64,000 bases of DNA. Source: Nocardia sp. MH4. GTDB lineage: Bacteria; Actinomycetota; Actinomycetes; Mycobacteriales; Mycobacteriaceae. The notes under the pieces were generated by a model that had not been told where the DNA came from, did no database searches, and saw only the letters and a list, made by a program, of their open reading frames with translations. The position numbers were made by a program, and so were the translations under genes. The DNA lies in contig NZ_LPNR01000125.1 in the NCBI RefSeq assembly GCF_019266065.1, positions 1 to 64,000 on the forward strand, given 5' to 3'. This document shows, one piece after another, positions 52,597 to 60,291 of this stretch (position 1 is the stretch's first letter; each line of letters opens with the position of its first letter).

Positions 52597-52814
52597 GCTC
52601 GGATCTCCTCGGTGGTGGTGAACGGGATTGCCTGGGCTCGGGCGCAGGCGGGACAGACGTCTTGCTCGCAGCCGCCGGCGAACTCCCAGCCCTCCTCCTC
52701 GAGCTCGACGTGCCAGCCGGGTTCGATGTCGTCGCGGGTCTGGCCGTCGGGGATGTCCCGGCGCTGGAGGTAGCCGCAGTGGTCGCATGTCAGGGTGAGG
52801 GTGCGGCGGGTCAT
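52593..52814 (-). CDS. small zinc-ribbon protein
   Basis: 73 residues from ATG 52814. Two Cys pairs, LTCDHCGYLQRRD and GCEQDVCPACARAQ, likely hold one zinc. Acidic middle (DDIEPGWHVELEEEGWEF). Possibly nucleic-acid-binding. Coupled to a 34-residue gene upstream. Confidence 0.72.
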   Translation of the reverse strand: MTRRTLTLTCDHCGYLQRRDIPDGQTRDDIEPGWHVELEEEGWEFAGGCEQDVCPACARAQAIPFTTTEEIRA

Positions 52815-52915
52815 CGGCTGGCCACCTTCGGGCGGGTGGGGATCTGGTGAGCAGGCAGGCCGCAGACGGTGCAGCGGCCACCGTGGATAGACCAGTGCTG
52901 GCAGGCGGCGGTCAC
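52811..52915 (-). CDS. 34-residue Cys/His micro-protein
   Basis: GTG 52915 to TGA 52811, GTGA overlap with the exonuclease and ATGA with the next gene. ACQHWSIHGGRCTVCGLPAH has three Cys and His placed for zinc. Double coupling supports it. Confidence 0.6.
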   Translation of the reverse strand: MTAACQHWSIHGGRCTVCGLPAHQIPTRPKVASR

Positions 52916-53532
52916 TGCTGGCCGCCGGTGATCGCGTCGTAGACCCGCATCGCCCAGCGGGCATCACCCATCGCGGTGTGCCGCTCCTCCTCGGTGGGAG
53001 GCTCGACGCCGATGGCGCGAGACAGATCGTCGGACTTCCACGGCAGCGCGAGGGTCTCGCGTGCCTCGCGCGGCATCACGTCGGTGCGTCCGCCGCCATG
53101 GAGGTAGCCAACAGCCAGTGCTTCGATGTCGATGAGGTGGTAGTGCCACGCCGGGGTGAGCCGGTGGCGGCGCAGCATCGCAGCGAGGCACTCGGTGTCG
53201 AAGTTCGGCACCGCGCCGACGATGTGCGCGCCGTGGGTCCAGCGCGCCACCTCGCGGGCGGCGAGCTCGGGATGCCAGGCGTTGTTGGGACTCCACGGGT
53301 CGCCCTGGTCGTCGTCGATGCCGGCCAGGTCGCGGCCCTGCGGGTGGCGGTCGTAGAAGCGTCCGACCTTGAGGCCGAAGGGATCGGCGGTGCTGAGGTC
53401 GATGTCGACGAAGAACGAGGTGTCGCGCTCGCCCTGCTCGTCGCGGCGAATCATCGCGATCTCCCACACCTTGCGGCCTGGATGAACGCCGTCGGTCTCG
53501 GTGTCCAGGAAGACGATCGGGGTGGTGCTCAT
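52912..53532 (-). CDS. DnaQ-like 3'-5' exonuclease (DEDDh)
   Basis: 206 residues from ATG 53532. Exo I VFLDTETDGVHPG, Exo II VPNFDTECLAAML and Exo III EERHTAMGDARWAM with the catalytic His give a full DEDDh set. Compact, no polymerase domain. May proofread or trim ends during phage replication or recombination. The four-base overlap with the upstream Cys-rich gene points to joint expression. Confidence 0.88.
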   Translation of the reverse strand: MSTTPIVFLDTETDGVHPGRKVWEIAMIRRDEQGERDTSFFVDIDLSTADPFGLKVGRFYDRHPQGRDLAGIDDDQGDPWSPNNAWHPELAAREVARWTHGAHIVGAVPNFDTECLAAMLRRHRLTPAWHYHLIDIEALAVGYLHGGGRTDVMPREARETLALPWKSDDLSRAIGVEPPTEEERHTAMGDARWAMRVYDAITGGQQ

Positions 53533-53735
53533 CGGTTCTCCTCTGCTCGGATCGCCGCGGCGGCACGGGCACTGGGCTCGCGAACCGCGAAGTCGTTGTT
53601 GGTGTTGTGGATCCGCTGCCAGCGGCAGCGGCAGGCGACGGCGACGTCCGCGTCGGGCGCTGACAGCCACCCGTTGCGGCAGCCGTGCGGGCAGGGCTGG
53701 TCTTCTACCTCTTCGCCGTAGCGGTCGCGGGTCAT
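53529..53735 (-). CDS. small Cys-rich hypothetical protein
   Basis: 68 residues from ATG 53735. CPHGCRNGWLSAP and ACRCRWQRIHNTNND give four Cys, a J-domain-like or rubredoxin-like zinc site. Unknown role; placed between replication initiator and exonuclease genes. Confidence 0.68.
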   Translation of the reverse strand: MTRDRYGEEVEDQPCPHGCRNGWLSAPDADVAVACRCRWQRIHNTNNDFAVREPSARAAAAIRAEENR

Positions 53736-54943
53736 GAGACCGACCTCAGCGGGGGCGGATTGGGGCCTGGTTCGTCCTGTGCCGGATCAAGATCGGGTTC
53801 GGCACCCTCGGCCTTCATCTCGGCGACCATGGCCCGCAGGGACTTCCGTGGCTGCCGGGCGACGTGGTCGCAGACGGTGGTGCCGCGGTAGCCGTCGACG
53901 TCGCACATCCCGCAGTTGGCGATCTCGGCTGCGCGGGCCTCGGCGGCGGACTGGCGTGCCAGCGAGCGCTGCTCGGCCTGCCACCGGACGCGCTGGTCCT
54001 CCCACTGCTTGCGTGCCCGCCGGGCATCCCCGCACGGACCACACGCCTCGGTCGTCCCGTCCGGGTGCAGCGAGCAGGTACCCGCCGGCCGCCGCAACTC
54101 GACAGCCGCGGCGAGGATCGCCATGTACTCGCCCTCGAGGTGCTCGCACTCCTCGCAGCCGACGACCCAACCGTCGTTGTGCTCGTCGTGGAATTTCTTG
54201 GGAGGGATGGGGTTGGGGGTCTCGTTCGCGTGCGCGTGGTGAGGTACCCCAGTAACGCCCCCACTAGAGGTGCCTGGTGTTAGGTGCTTGGTGCCTGGGG
54301 ATGTGGACCGAATCTGATCCGTGATGTCGTTGCCAATCCGATTACTAATCCCGTTGGTATTGACCAGGTCTGATGACACCGAATCGGACCGATCCTGATT
54401 ACCAACCGGATTGGTGATCTGATTGGTAATCGGGTTGGTGATCGAATCGGCCTCGGCGATCTCGTCCAGCGCGGTCCGCGACATCAGCCACTCCAGCTGA
54501 TCGCCCGAGTTCGACACCGGACTCGTCCACGAGGAGAACTCCGGCGAGACGGCGTGAACCTCACGCACCGCCGTCACCACCGCAGCCTTCGCCAGCGGCG
54601 ACGCGACATCCCCATACGCCCTCACGACCGCAACGGCCATCTTCGGGTTGCGCAGCAGCTCGTCCCACAAGATGTGCTTGCGCATCAGGATCTCTTCGGT
54701 GCCCTCGTCGATCACCGCAAACCCGCGCTCGACCAGCTCGGCGCCCGCGGTCCGAATCTCCTCCACCGACAGGCCCGACCGGACCGTCAGCCGCGCGGGG
54801 CGCCAGTCGGCGCGGCCGCAGAAGGAGATGCCGCCGTGCTGGCGCAGCACGTAGTCCAGGAGCTTCGCGTGCGGACCCAACGCCAGGTAGTCGTCCTGAT
54901 CCCACACGGCATACGGCGTGCGCCCGTACCTTCCGCCGGTCAT
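53732..54943 (-). CDS. replication initiator / helicase-loader-like protein containing iterons
   Basis: 403 residues. The first 130 have a winged-helix look (YLALGPHAKLLDYVLRQHGG, ARLTVRSGLSVEEIRTAGAE, ERGFAVIDEGTEEILMRKHI). A low-complexity middle, with repeated ITNPITNQITNP-type peptides, is encoded by iteron-like DNA at 54353-54445. The C-terminal region has Cys pairs (WVVGCEECEHLEG, EACGPCGDARR, ANCGMCDVDGY) that should bind zinc. The overall form, DNA-binding head, linker with origin repeats and distal domain, recalls lambda O. Direct family membership is uncertain. Confidence 0.7.
   Translation of the reverse strand: MTGGRYGRTPYAVWDQDDYLALGPHAKLLDYVLRQHGGISFCGRADWRPARLTVRSGLSVEEIRTAGAELVERGFAVIDEGTEEILMRKHILWDELLRNPKMAVAVVRAYGDVASPLAKAAVVTAVREVHAVSPEFSSWTSPVSNSGDQLEWLMSRTALDEIAEADSITNPITNQITNPVGNQDRSDSVSSDLVNTNGISNRIGNDITDQIRSTSPGTKHLTPGTSSGGVTGVPHHAHANETPNPIPPKKFHDEHNDGWVVGCEECEHLEGEYMAILAAAVELRRPAGTCSLHPDGTTEACGPCGDARRARKQWEDQRVRWQAEQRSLARQSAAEARAAEIANCGMCDVDGYRGTTVCDHVARQPRKSLRAMVAEMKAEGAEPDLDPAQDEPGPNPPPLRSVS
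54353..54445. repeat. iteron array, putative replication origin inside the initiator gene
   Basis: Three exact-phase tandem 12-mers, ATTGGTGATCTG (54410-54421), ATTGGTAATCGG (54422-54433), GTTGGTGATCGA (54434-54445). An inverted copy TGATTACCAACC lies at 54396-54407 and a further copy GTTGGTATTGAC at 54353-54364. The stretch is the most AT-rich of the early operon. Confidence 0.65.
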
Positions 54944-55734
54944 CAGGACACCGCCAGCAGGGACATCTGCCCGTCACCACCGAGCCGCTTGTGCAGCTCT
55001 GCCAAGCCCTTGGTGGTGATCCGGATCGTCGGCGCGGGCATACGCATCTCGCCGGTCGGCTGGTGCAGGAACGGCGTACCCAGCTTCTCGGTCAGGCGGC
55101 CGCGGTCGACCTGGGTCTGATACGCCTTCCACGATCCGGTGCCGGTGTCGCGGAAGATCCAGCCCTCGCCCTGCATGAACTTGAACAGGCGGTCACGGCC
55201 GATGGTGATGTTCGGGTCGCGCGAGAGGACCTTCGCCGCGTCGGCCACGCCGTAGTCGCCGGCGGACTCGGCCAGGTGCGACCACGCCGAGGCCGGGGCT
55301 TCGAGGGCGCGGGCATGCTGCTCGGCCTCGATCCGGGCGCGCTGCTCAGCGTCGGCCCGCTCCTCCGCTTCGAGTGCCATGGTGAGAATCTCGCGGCGCG
55401 AAAGCTCGGTGACCCCGTAGCTGCCGGTCTTGCGGAGGGTGGGCAGCACCTCGCCGGTGACCCAGCGACGGAACCCCACAGCGACCGGCTTGTCGGACCG
55501 GAGCACCAGCGCGTACATCCCGGACTCGCTGACGACGGCCATCTCCTGGACGCCGCCAGGGGTGTCAATCCGATTGACCCCCTTCTCATCATCGGCCAGG
55601 CGCTGCATAGCCATCGACAAGTTGGCGAGTCCAAGGATGGTGCAGATGTCGCGCGCGACGAACCACGGTTCGCCGTCGACCACGACAGTGCGCACGGGCG
55701 AGCCTTCGTAGGTGAAGGGCATCAGGTTGGTCAT
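54943..55734 (-). CDS. phage antirepressor with Bro-N and KilAC domains
   Basis: 263 residues from ATG 55734. Bro-N domain (about 1-105): VVVDGEPWFVARDICTILGL and SGMYALVLRSDKPVAVGFRR with VTGEVLPTLRKTGSY. A coiled linker rich in Glu/Ala precedes KilAC (about 140-260): GVADAAKVLSRDPNITIGRD, RLFKFMQGEGWIFRD, RITTKGLAELHKRLGG. Such proteins counter the repressor or control host genes at induction. Overlaps the initiator gene by one base. Confidence 0.9.
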   Translation of the reverse strand: MTNLMPFTYEGSPVRTVVVDGEPWFVARDICTILGLANLSMAMQRLADDEKGVNRIDTPGGVQEMAVVSESGMYALVLRSDKPVAVGFRRWVTGEVLPTLRKTGSYGVTELSRREILTMALEAEERADAEQRARIEAEQHARALEAPASAWSHLAESAGDYGVADAAKVLSRDPNITIGRDRLFKFMQGEGWIFRDTGTGSWKAYQTQVDRGRLTEKLGTPFLHQPTGEMRMPAPTIRITTKGLAELHKRLGGDGQMSLLAVS

Positions 55735-56156
55735 GGGGTCGCCTCCTCGGCGTCGTGATCAAGGTCGGCGCGCAGTGTGGAGATATGGGGTGCAACGGAG
55801 TCGCGAGCTGGGACAACGGACCCGTCGTCGGCCAGTAGCACAACCCCGTGCAGCACGGAGTGCACCGGGGTCGCGGCCGGGTTGTGACGGCGCAGCACCA
55901 GCCACCCGGCGTCCATCGCCGACTCGCGATAGCTCTCGGCCCACGAGTGGCACTGCAGGCACAGCAGGACGAGGTTGGGCGGCCGGTTGATCCACGCCGC
56001 CTTGCTGCCACCCATACCGCGCGGCACGCGGTGGTGGATCTGGCCGTTGCCGTGGAGCATCCAGGCACACCGCTCGCAGCGCTCCCCCGCCCGGGCGCGC
56101 ACCAGCTCGACGACGGCGCGGTCCGGGCCGGTGCGCCGCGGCTTGCCCCGCCTCAT
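55731..56156 (-). CDS. HNH endonuclease, early region
   Basis: 141 residues from ATG 56156. CERCAWMLHGNGQIHHRVPR and NLVLLCLQCHSWAESYRES give paired Cys around the catalytic His-His. Basic start (RRGKPRRTGPDRAV). Unlike the HNH by terminase it lies in the replication block and may act in recombination or as a homing enzyme. Coupled by ATGA on both sides. Confidence 0.87.
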   Translation of the reverse strand: MRRGKPRRTGPDRAVVELVRARAGERCERCAWMLHGNGQIHHRVPRGMGGSKAAWINRPPNLVLLCLQCHSWAESYRESAMDAGWLVLRRHNPAATPVHSVLHGVVLLADDGSVVPARDSVAPHISTLRADLDHDAEEATP

Positions 56157-57043
56157 GCGCCCTGCTCGCTGGCCGACATCTTCACGACCAGCCCGCGCTT
56201 GCGGATGAACTCGCCGAGCAAAGTCGGGCGGCCCTCGAGATCGACCATGGGCGCGCCATCGAGCTGGTGCCCGGAGACCTCCTCGAACAGCGCGCGCAGC
56301 TCGTCCAGATCGGTGAGCTCGATGGCCCGCTCGCGGTACTCGGCGGCGGAGGGAATCCGCGCGCCTGCCGACACGAACTTGTCGATCTCGATGGCGAGCT
56401 CGATACCCGGCTGCGGGTACGTGGCGCCCATCTCGACGCCTTCGATGCGCGACTTCGACACCGTCAGCGTGTTCGCCAGATCCAGATCACCGACGAGGTC
56501 GAACTCGTACTCCACGCCGTCGCGCTGGATCGGCTTCATCCCGACGCGTGTCGGTTCCTGCTTGCCGCGGGCGTTGGTCGTGAGGACGTACTCCTGCTTC
56601 GACCGCAGCGTGACGATGACGTGGCCGGGGAAGGCCAGGATCGCGTCCAACATCCGGCGCTCCTCTGGCCGGACTTCCTTCCAGCCCGATGTGAACTTGC
56701 TGGTCCCCGAACGGCGGTCGACCTGCTCGAGCATCCCGTCGGTGCCCTCCCAGTAGTGGGAAAGGCTGTCGATGACGAGGACGTCGAACCCGTGGCCGGC
56801 GGCGACACCGAGGTGGTCGACCAGCGACAGCGGGGCGAACCGGGTGGGCTTGATCGTCTTGAACGCCCACCCGTTTCGGCCGACATACTTGCTGGCCGAG
56901 CCGCGCTCGGTGTCGATGACGGCGATGTTCTGGCCAAGGCCGGACGCCAGCATCAGCGCGGTGTAGGTCTTGCCCGCCCCGGCCGGACCGGTCAGAGCGA
57001 TCCGCGCCTTCGCCGCGGCCTTGGTAGCTTCCTCGAAATCCAT
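56153..57043 (-). CDS. RecA-like AAA ATPase (Sak4-type recombination protein)
   Basis: 296 residues from ATG 57043, seven bases after GAGG (a GTG at 57049 overlaps the upstream stop but is too close to it). Walker A LTGPAGAGKTYTA (about 17-29), IAVIDTERGSASKYVG, Walker B FDVLVIDSLSHYWEG, and a sensor strand HVIVTLRSKQEYV. Gene content and size match phage NTPases that support single-strand annealing recombination or replication. The last 60 residues are a helical addition. Confidence 0.85.
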   Translation of the reverse strand: MDFEEATKAAAKARIALTGPAGAGKTYTALMLASGLGQNIAVIDTERGSASKYVGRNGWAFKTIKPTRFAPLSLVDHLGVAAGHGFDVLVIDSLSHYWEGTDGMLEQVDRRSGTSKFTSGWKEVRPEERRMLDAILAFPGHVIVTLRSKQEYVLTTNARGKQEPTRVGMKPIQRDGVEYEFDLVGDLDLANTLTVSKSRIEGVEMGATYPQPGIELAIEIDKFVSAGARIPSAAEYRERAIELTDLDELRALFEEVSGHQLDGAPMVDLEGRPTLLGEFIRKRGLVVKMSASEQGA

Positions 57044-57045
57044 GC

Positions 57046-57585
57046 TCACGCCTCGATTCCGAGCAGCGGCACCGGCGCACCGGCCAGCAGCTGGCGCACC
57101 ACGTACTCCGCAGCGATCTCGCTGCGCGCCGACACCACCGGCTTCGGGGTGCGCAGCTCGATACCCGGGACCGGGCGGCCGTTCTTGGCCAGCGCCTCGG
57201 CCTGCTTGTACAGGTAGGCCGGGATGTCGGAGACCACGGTGAACAGGTCCTCGCGCCCGGAGTCCTTGAGCAGGGCCACGATCTCGCCGAGGTCGCCGAG
57301 CTCGGCTCGCGTTTCGAGCTTGTCCGGGTACTGGGTGCGGATCCACTCGTCGAGCTCGTCGCGGTCGACGATCTTCGGCACCGGCTTCGGGTCCGACTTG
57401 GTGACCCGGCCCAGCTTCACGTCGTCGGCGGTGCGGGCCGGGATGCCGGCACCCTTCGCCAGCTGCTCGTCGGCGATCGCCTTGGCGCGGGCGAGCTCCT
57501 CCTGCACCAGATCCGCGAGGGTCTTGAGCAGCACGATCTTGTACGCGAGGTCGGCGTCGGTGTACGCCTGGATCTCGGCGGTCAT
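57046..57585 (-). CDS. hypothetical recombination-associated protein
   Basis: 179 residues from ATG 57585 with AGGAGGCG. Starts with a long helix (ADLAYKIVLLKTLADLVQEE), then DPKPVPKIVDRDELDEWIRTQY, and later SDIPAYLYKQAEALAKNGRP. The pattern resembles small proteins that precede Sak4/RecT-type genes in actinophages. Possibly a partner of the downstream ATPase; not recognised further. Confidence 0.68.
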   Translation of the reverse strand: MTAEIQAYTDADLAYKIVLLKTLADLVQEELARAKAIADEQLAKGAGIPARTADDVKLGRVTKSDPKPVPKIVDRDELDEWIRTQYPDKLETRAELGDLGEIVALLKDSGREDLFTVVSDIPAYLYKQAEALAKNGRPVPGIELRTPKPVVSARSEIAAEYVVRQLLAGAPVPLLGIEA

Positions 57586-57758
57586 GGGGTCGCCTCCTGT
57601 GCTGCGTCGATGAGGGCCAGGCCGATGCTCTTGGCCATGTCGGGGCTGTAGATGTTGAGGCTCAGCAGCTGCGAGGCATGCAGGATCGCCACGCGCACCC
57701 CGCCGTCCGGCTGGGCGGTGATCTCCGTGCTGCCGAAGCCGTGCGTGAATGTCTTCAC
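57582..57758 (-). CDS. 58-residue protein, tandem paralogue B
   Basis: GTG 57758 with GGAGGC upstream; stop overlaps the next ATG. KTFTHGFGSTEITAQPDGG, then VRVAILHASQLLSLNIYS and a C-terminal helix AKSIGLALIDAAQEA. Same length and pattern as its neighbour (ITAxPDG, closing helix). No known domain. Confidence 0.62.
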   Translation of the reverse strand: MKTFTHGFGSTEITAQPDGGVRVAILHASQLLSLNIYSPDMAKSIGLALIDAAQEATP

Positions 57759-57931
57759 CGCGCCTCCTTGGCGGCATGGGTGAGGGCTATTGCGATGAGC
57801 GCGGCGACCGTCGAGCTGTAGGTGGTGCGGTGCACCAGCAGCTCGCCGTCGTAGCCCTCGATGGCGACGCGACCGTCGGGCTCGGCGGAGATGCGGGTGC
57901 GGGACCGGCCGTCCCAGAAGTCGTGGATCAC
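57755..57931 (-). CDS. 58-residue protein, tandem paralogue A
   Basis: GTG 57931 (GTGA overlap upstream and downstream). IHDFWDGRSRTRISAEPDGR, VAIEGYDGELLVHRTTYS, VAALIAIALTHAAKEA. It aligns end to end with paralogue B, so a duplication is likely. Function unknown. Confidence 0.62.
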   Translation of the reverse strand: MIHDFWDGRSRTRISAEPDGRVAIEGYDGELLVHRTTYSSTVAALIAIALTHAAKEAR

Positions 57932-58353
57932 GGCACCTCCAGAAGGTCGAGCAGGTCCGATGGCTCCTGCTGCTGGGCGGGCTTTCGGCTCGCCCAGAAC
58001 TGGGCCATAGCCGCTCGATTCCGCGCGCGGCTGGGCTGGACTCGCGCTTCGTGCGCGGCGTCGATCAGCTGCGCGGCGAGGTGCCGGGCCTCGTCCGGCG
58101 TGAGCTGGCGCTTGAACAGGGCGAGCCCGACCGACTCCTGCCCGTCGGCGACAGCGAGCTCCGCCACGCCCGGCACCCGCCAGGACACGCCGGTGCTGGT
58201 CGCGGTGCCGTCGCGCTCGACACCGACCACGCCGAGGCTGAGGTCGGCCTGCACGCAGTGCGCGAGGTGGCGAGCGAAATCGCGGTCCTTCTTGGTGTGC
58301 TGCAGGCTGACCATGAAGCGGGCGACCAGCCGGTCATGGACGGTCTCGCTCAT
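57928..58353 (-). CDS. hypothetical early protein
   Basis: 141 residues from ATG 58353. TVHDRLVARFMVSLQHTKKD, ARHLAHCVQADLSLGVVGVE, LTPDEARHLAAQLIDAAHEA: helix, small sheet, helix. The last 35 residues are basic and Gln-rich (RARNRAAMAQFWASRKPAQQQ). Not recognised. Confidence 0.66.
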   Translation of the reverse strand: MSETVHDRLVARFMVSLQHTKKDRDFARHLAHCVQADLSLGVVGVERDGTATSTGVSWRVPGVAELAVADGQESVGLALFKRQLTPDEARHLAAQLIDAAHEARVQPSRARNRAAMAQFWASRKPAQQQEPSDLLDLLEVP

Positions 58354-58598
58354 GCGGACACCGCCTTCCCGAGGCGGCCACCGGCGAGCGCCTCGGCGCG
58401 CTGGCCGAGCACCGACAGCGAGACGTCGGGATCCATCCAGATCGCCAGCAGCATCACGACCTGAGCCATGCGCGCTGGGTCGTGCTCGCAGCGACGAGTC
58501 AGGTGCTCGAAGGTGCGGTCCGGGTCGATGGCCTGGATGTCCTCGACGAGCTGGAGCGTGTCGGCGGCCAGCTGGTCGAGGTCGGAGTACGCGGCCAT
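58350..58598 (-). CDS. small helical hypothetical protein
   Basis: 82 residues from ATG 58598 (an overlapping GTG at 58601 is also possible). LDQLAADTLQLVEDIQAIDP, EHLTRRCEHDPARMAQVVML, LSVLGQRAEALAGGR. A compact helical bundle found in early regions of related phages (from memory). Unknown role. Confidence 0.66.
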   Translation of the reverse strand: MAAYSDLDQLAADTLQLVEDIQAIDPDRTFEHLTRRCEHDPARMAQVVMLLAIWMDPDVSLSVLGQRAEALAGGRLGKAVSA

Positions 58599-59263
58599 CA
58601 CGACACCGCCACTGCGGCTGCGTCCCGGCACTTCTTCGAGCAGTGGCCGCGCAGTCCCGTCTTCGGCGAGTGTGCCGAGGCGGGCAGGTCCCGCTCACAC
58701 ACCGGGCACACGCCAGTCAGTCGCTTCGGTGGCGTGCCGGAGACCTTGAGCAGCTTGTCCGCGGCGGTGCTTGTCACGACCTCGACGCGGCCGCACGCCA
58801 CCCTGCTCGCCGTCGACTGGGATACACCGGCGGTGACGTAGACCTGCTTGAGCGTCCACCCCTGGCTGATCAGGGCCTCGATGTGCTCGCGCACCGGCGC
58901 GGCGGGCACAGCGGAACCGCGCTCGGCAACCCGGCACGATCCGCAGATGACCAGCCTGACGCGGGTATGGATCTCGTTGCCGCAGCTCTCGCAGGTAGAG
59001 GTGATCAGCTCGCGCGGTGGCCGCTGCTCCAGGACCTCGACGTACTTCCGCAGCGCGCCCTTCTGATCGGGCAGGAAGTAGCCGCCATGCACACCGTGCG
59101 AGGTGGCGGTGCGCTTGGCCTCGCGGGCGCAGGTCTCGCGCACCTTGCACTTCTTCGCGCAGATGGCCTTCGCTCCCGCGGCGTCAGCAAGGCGCAGTGG
59201 GAAGAACAGCTCCGGGTCTTCATTCCTGCAAGCCGCGCGGTCGCGCCATTCGATTTCAGCCAT
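58598..59263 (-). CDS. WhiB-like iron-sulfur regulator with extra zinc-ribbon/HTH part
   Basis: 221 residues from ATG 59263. The WhiB domain is residues 1-80: C12 (DRAACRNEDPELFFP), then C35, C39 and C45 in AICAKKCKVRETC. The spacing between the second and third Cys is three residues, where the usual WhiB motif has two. The canonical G[VI]WGG turn reads GVHGG. Residues 95-220 add Cys pairs (STCESCGNEIHTR, VICGSCRVAER), an HTH-like segment (TLKQVYVTAGVSQSTASRVA) and a last Cys set (GVCPVCERDL, GHCSKKCRDA). Typical WhiB proteins are only 80-120 residues. It may retarget the host sigma factor. Confidence 0.82.
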   Translation of the reverse strand: MAEIEWRDRAACRNEDPELFFPLRLADAAGAKAICAKKCKVRETCAREAKRTATSHGVHGGYFLPDQKGALRKYVEVLEQRPPRELITSTCESCGNEIHTRVRLVICGSCRVAERGSAVPAAPVREHIEALISQGWTLKQVYVTAGVSQSTASRVACGRVEVVTSTAADKLLKVSGTPPKRLTGVCPVCERDLPASAHSPKTGLRGHCSKKCRDAAAVAVS

Positions 59264-59481
59264 CACGCCGCCCCGATCTGGCGGTCGACCCACTGGTCGT
59301 GGCCGCGGTCCCAGTCGGCGCCGGGATCGTCGCCGTCCTCGACCTCCTCGTCGCAGGCGACGACGGTCATCGGCGGGTTGGCGCGCAGGTCAGCCCGGAC
59401 CAGGGCGTAGAAGAAGTAGACGACCGCGATCAGGGTGCCGCCGACGATGGCGCACTGGATGATGTGGGCGACAGTGCTCAT
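59263..59481 (-). CDS. small membrane protein
   Basis: 72 residues from ATG 59481 (ATGA overlap). One transmembrane helix (IQCAIVGGTLIAVVYFFYALV, residues 8-28), then an acidic cytoplasmic tail (VEDGDDPGADWDRGHDQW). Could influence membrane state or exclude other phages; no evidence beyond topology. Confidence 0.68.
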   Translation of the reverse strand: MSTVAHIIQCAIVGGTLIAVVYFFYALVRADLRANPPMTVVACDEEVEDGDDPGADWDRGHDQWVDRQIGAA

Positions 59482-59825
59482 CGCACACCGCCCATCACCA
59501 GCGCGAAGTCCAGGTCGTGCATCGGCCGGCCGCCGTCGACCTGCACCTGGGGTGCCTCGATGGCCGCGACCGCGCCCGTCAGGCGACCCGCGGCGACGAG
59601 GACGCGGACGCTCCCGTCGGCCTGGCGCTCGATCTGCTGCAGGGTGAAGACCGGCAGCTTCGCTGTCTCGTATCCGTCTGGGCCGACGGCGTGGACGTAG
59701 GCCGGATCGACCGGCATGGCGTCGATCCGGGCGAGCATCTGATCGACGGTCTCGCGGGTCTCGGCGAAGTCGTGGCGGGCGCGGCGCCCGAACGCGCTGC
59801 GACGCAGGGTGTCCAGGATCTTCAC
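59478..59825 (-). CDS. hypothetical early protein
   Basis: 115 residues from GTG 59825 (GTGA overlap). Basic start (KILDTLRRSAFGRRARHD), helix RETVDQMLARIDAM, then strands LPVFTLQQIERQADGSVRVL and VQVDGGRPMHDLDFALVM. Not recognised. Confidence 0.66.
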   Translation of the reverse strand: MKILDTLRRSAFGRRARHDFAETRETVDQMLARIDAMPVDPAYVHAVGPDGYETAKLPVFTLQQIERQADGSVRVLVAAGRLTGAVAAIEAPQVQVDGGRPMHDLDFALVMGGVR

Positions 59826-60223
59826 GCCTGCACCGCCTTGCCGTCGGCGTGGGCGGCGGCGATGGCGAGCTGTGCGCGCAGCCGCGCGTTCTCTTCGACC
59901 AGCGCGGTGACGATGCTGTCGTGCAGCACGCGAGTCACCATCGGCGCGGGCTCATCCTTGTGCTCGATGTGGAGCCGCTCGATCAACCGGTCCGCCAGAT
60001 GGGAGACGGCTGTGGCATCGGTGCTGCTGGTCTTGTCCAGGTGCGCGCCGACCCAGCGGGCATCCTCGGAGTAGCCGTGGAAGTGGAGCGAGATCCTCGC
60101 GACCGTGATCGCGGCGAGGATGCGCGCGGCGGCGACGGGCGGCTGCTGGAAGGTCGATTCGAGTACGGAAGTGTTCAGCTGGTCCGCGATGTCGATGCGG
60201 GACTTAGACTGCGGGTGCGTCAT
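59822..60223 (-). CDS. hypothetical helical early protein
   Basis: 133 residues from ATG 60223; AAGGAG lies twelve bases upstream. Mostly helix (ISLHFHGYSEDARWVGAHLD, SHLADRLIERLHIEHKDEP, TALVEENARLRAQLAIAAAH), with a coiled-coil end. Its separate ribosome-binding site and 68-base gap upstream break the coupled series here. Confidence 0.68.
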   Translation of the reverse strand: MTHPQSKSRIDIADQLNTSVLESTFQQPPVAAARILAAITVARISLHFHGYSEDARWVGAHLDKTSSTDATAVSHLADRLIERLHIEHKDEPAPMVTRVLHDSIVTALVEENARLRAQLAIAAAHADGKAVQA

Positions 60224-60291
60224 GAGTAGACTGCTCCTTGAGTTGTTGTGACGCGCGGCCGCCGGGATGGACCCCCGGCGGCCGAACTCGT

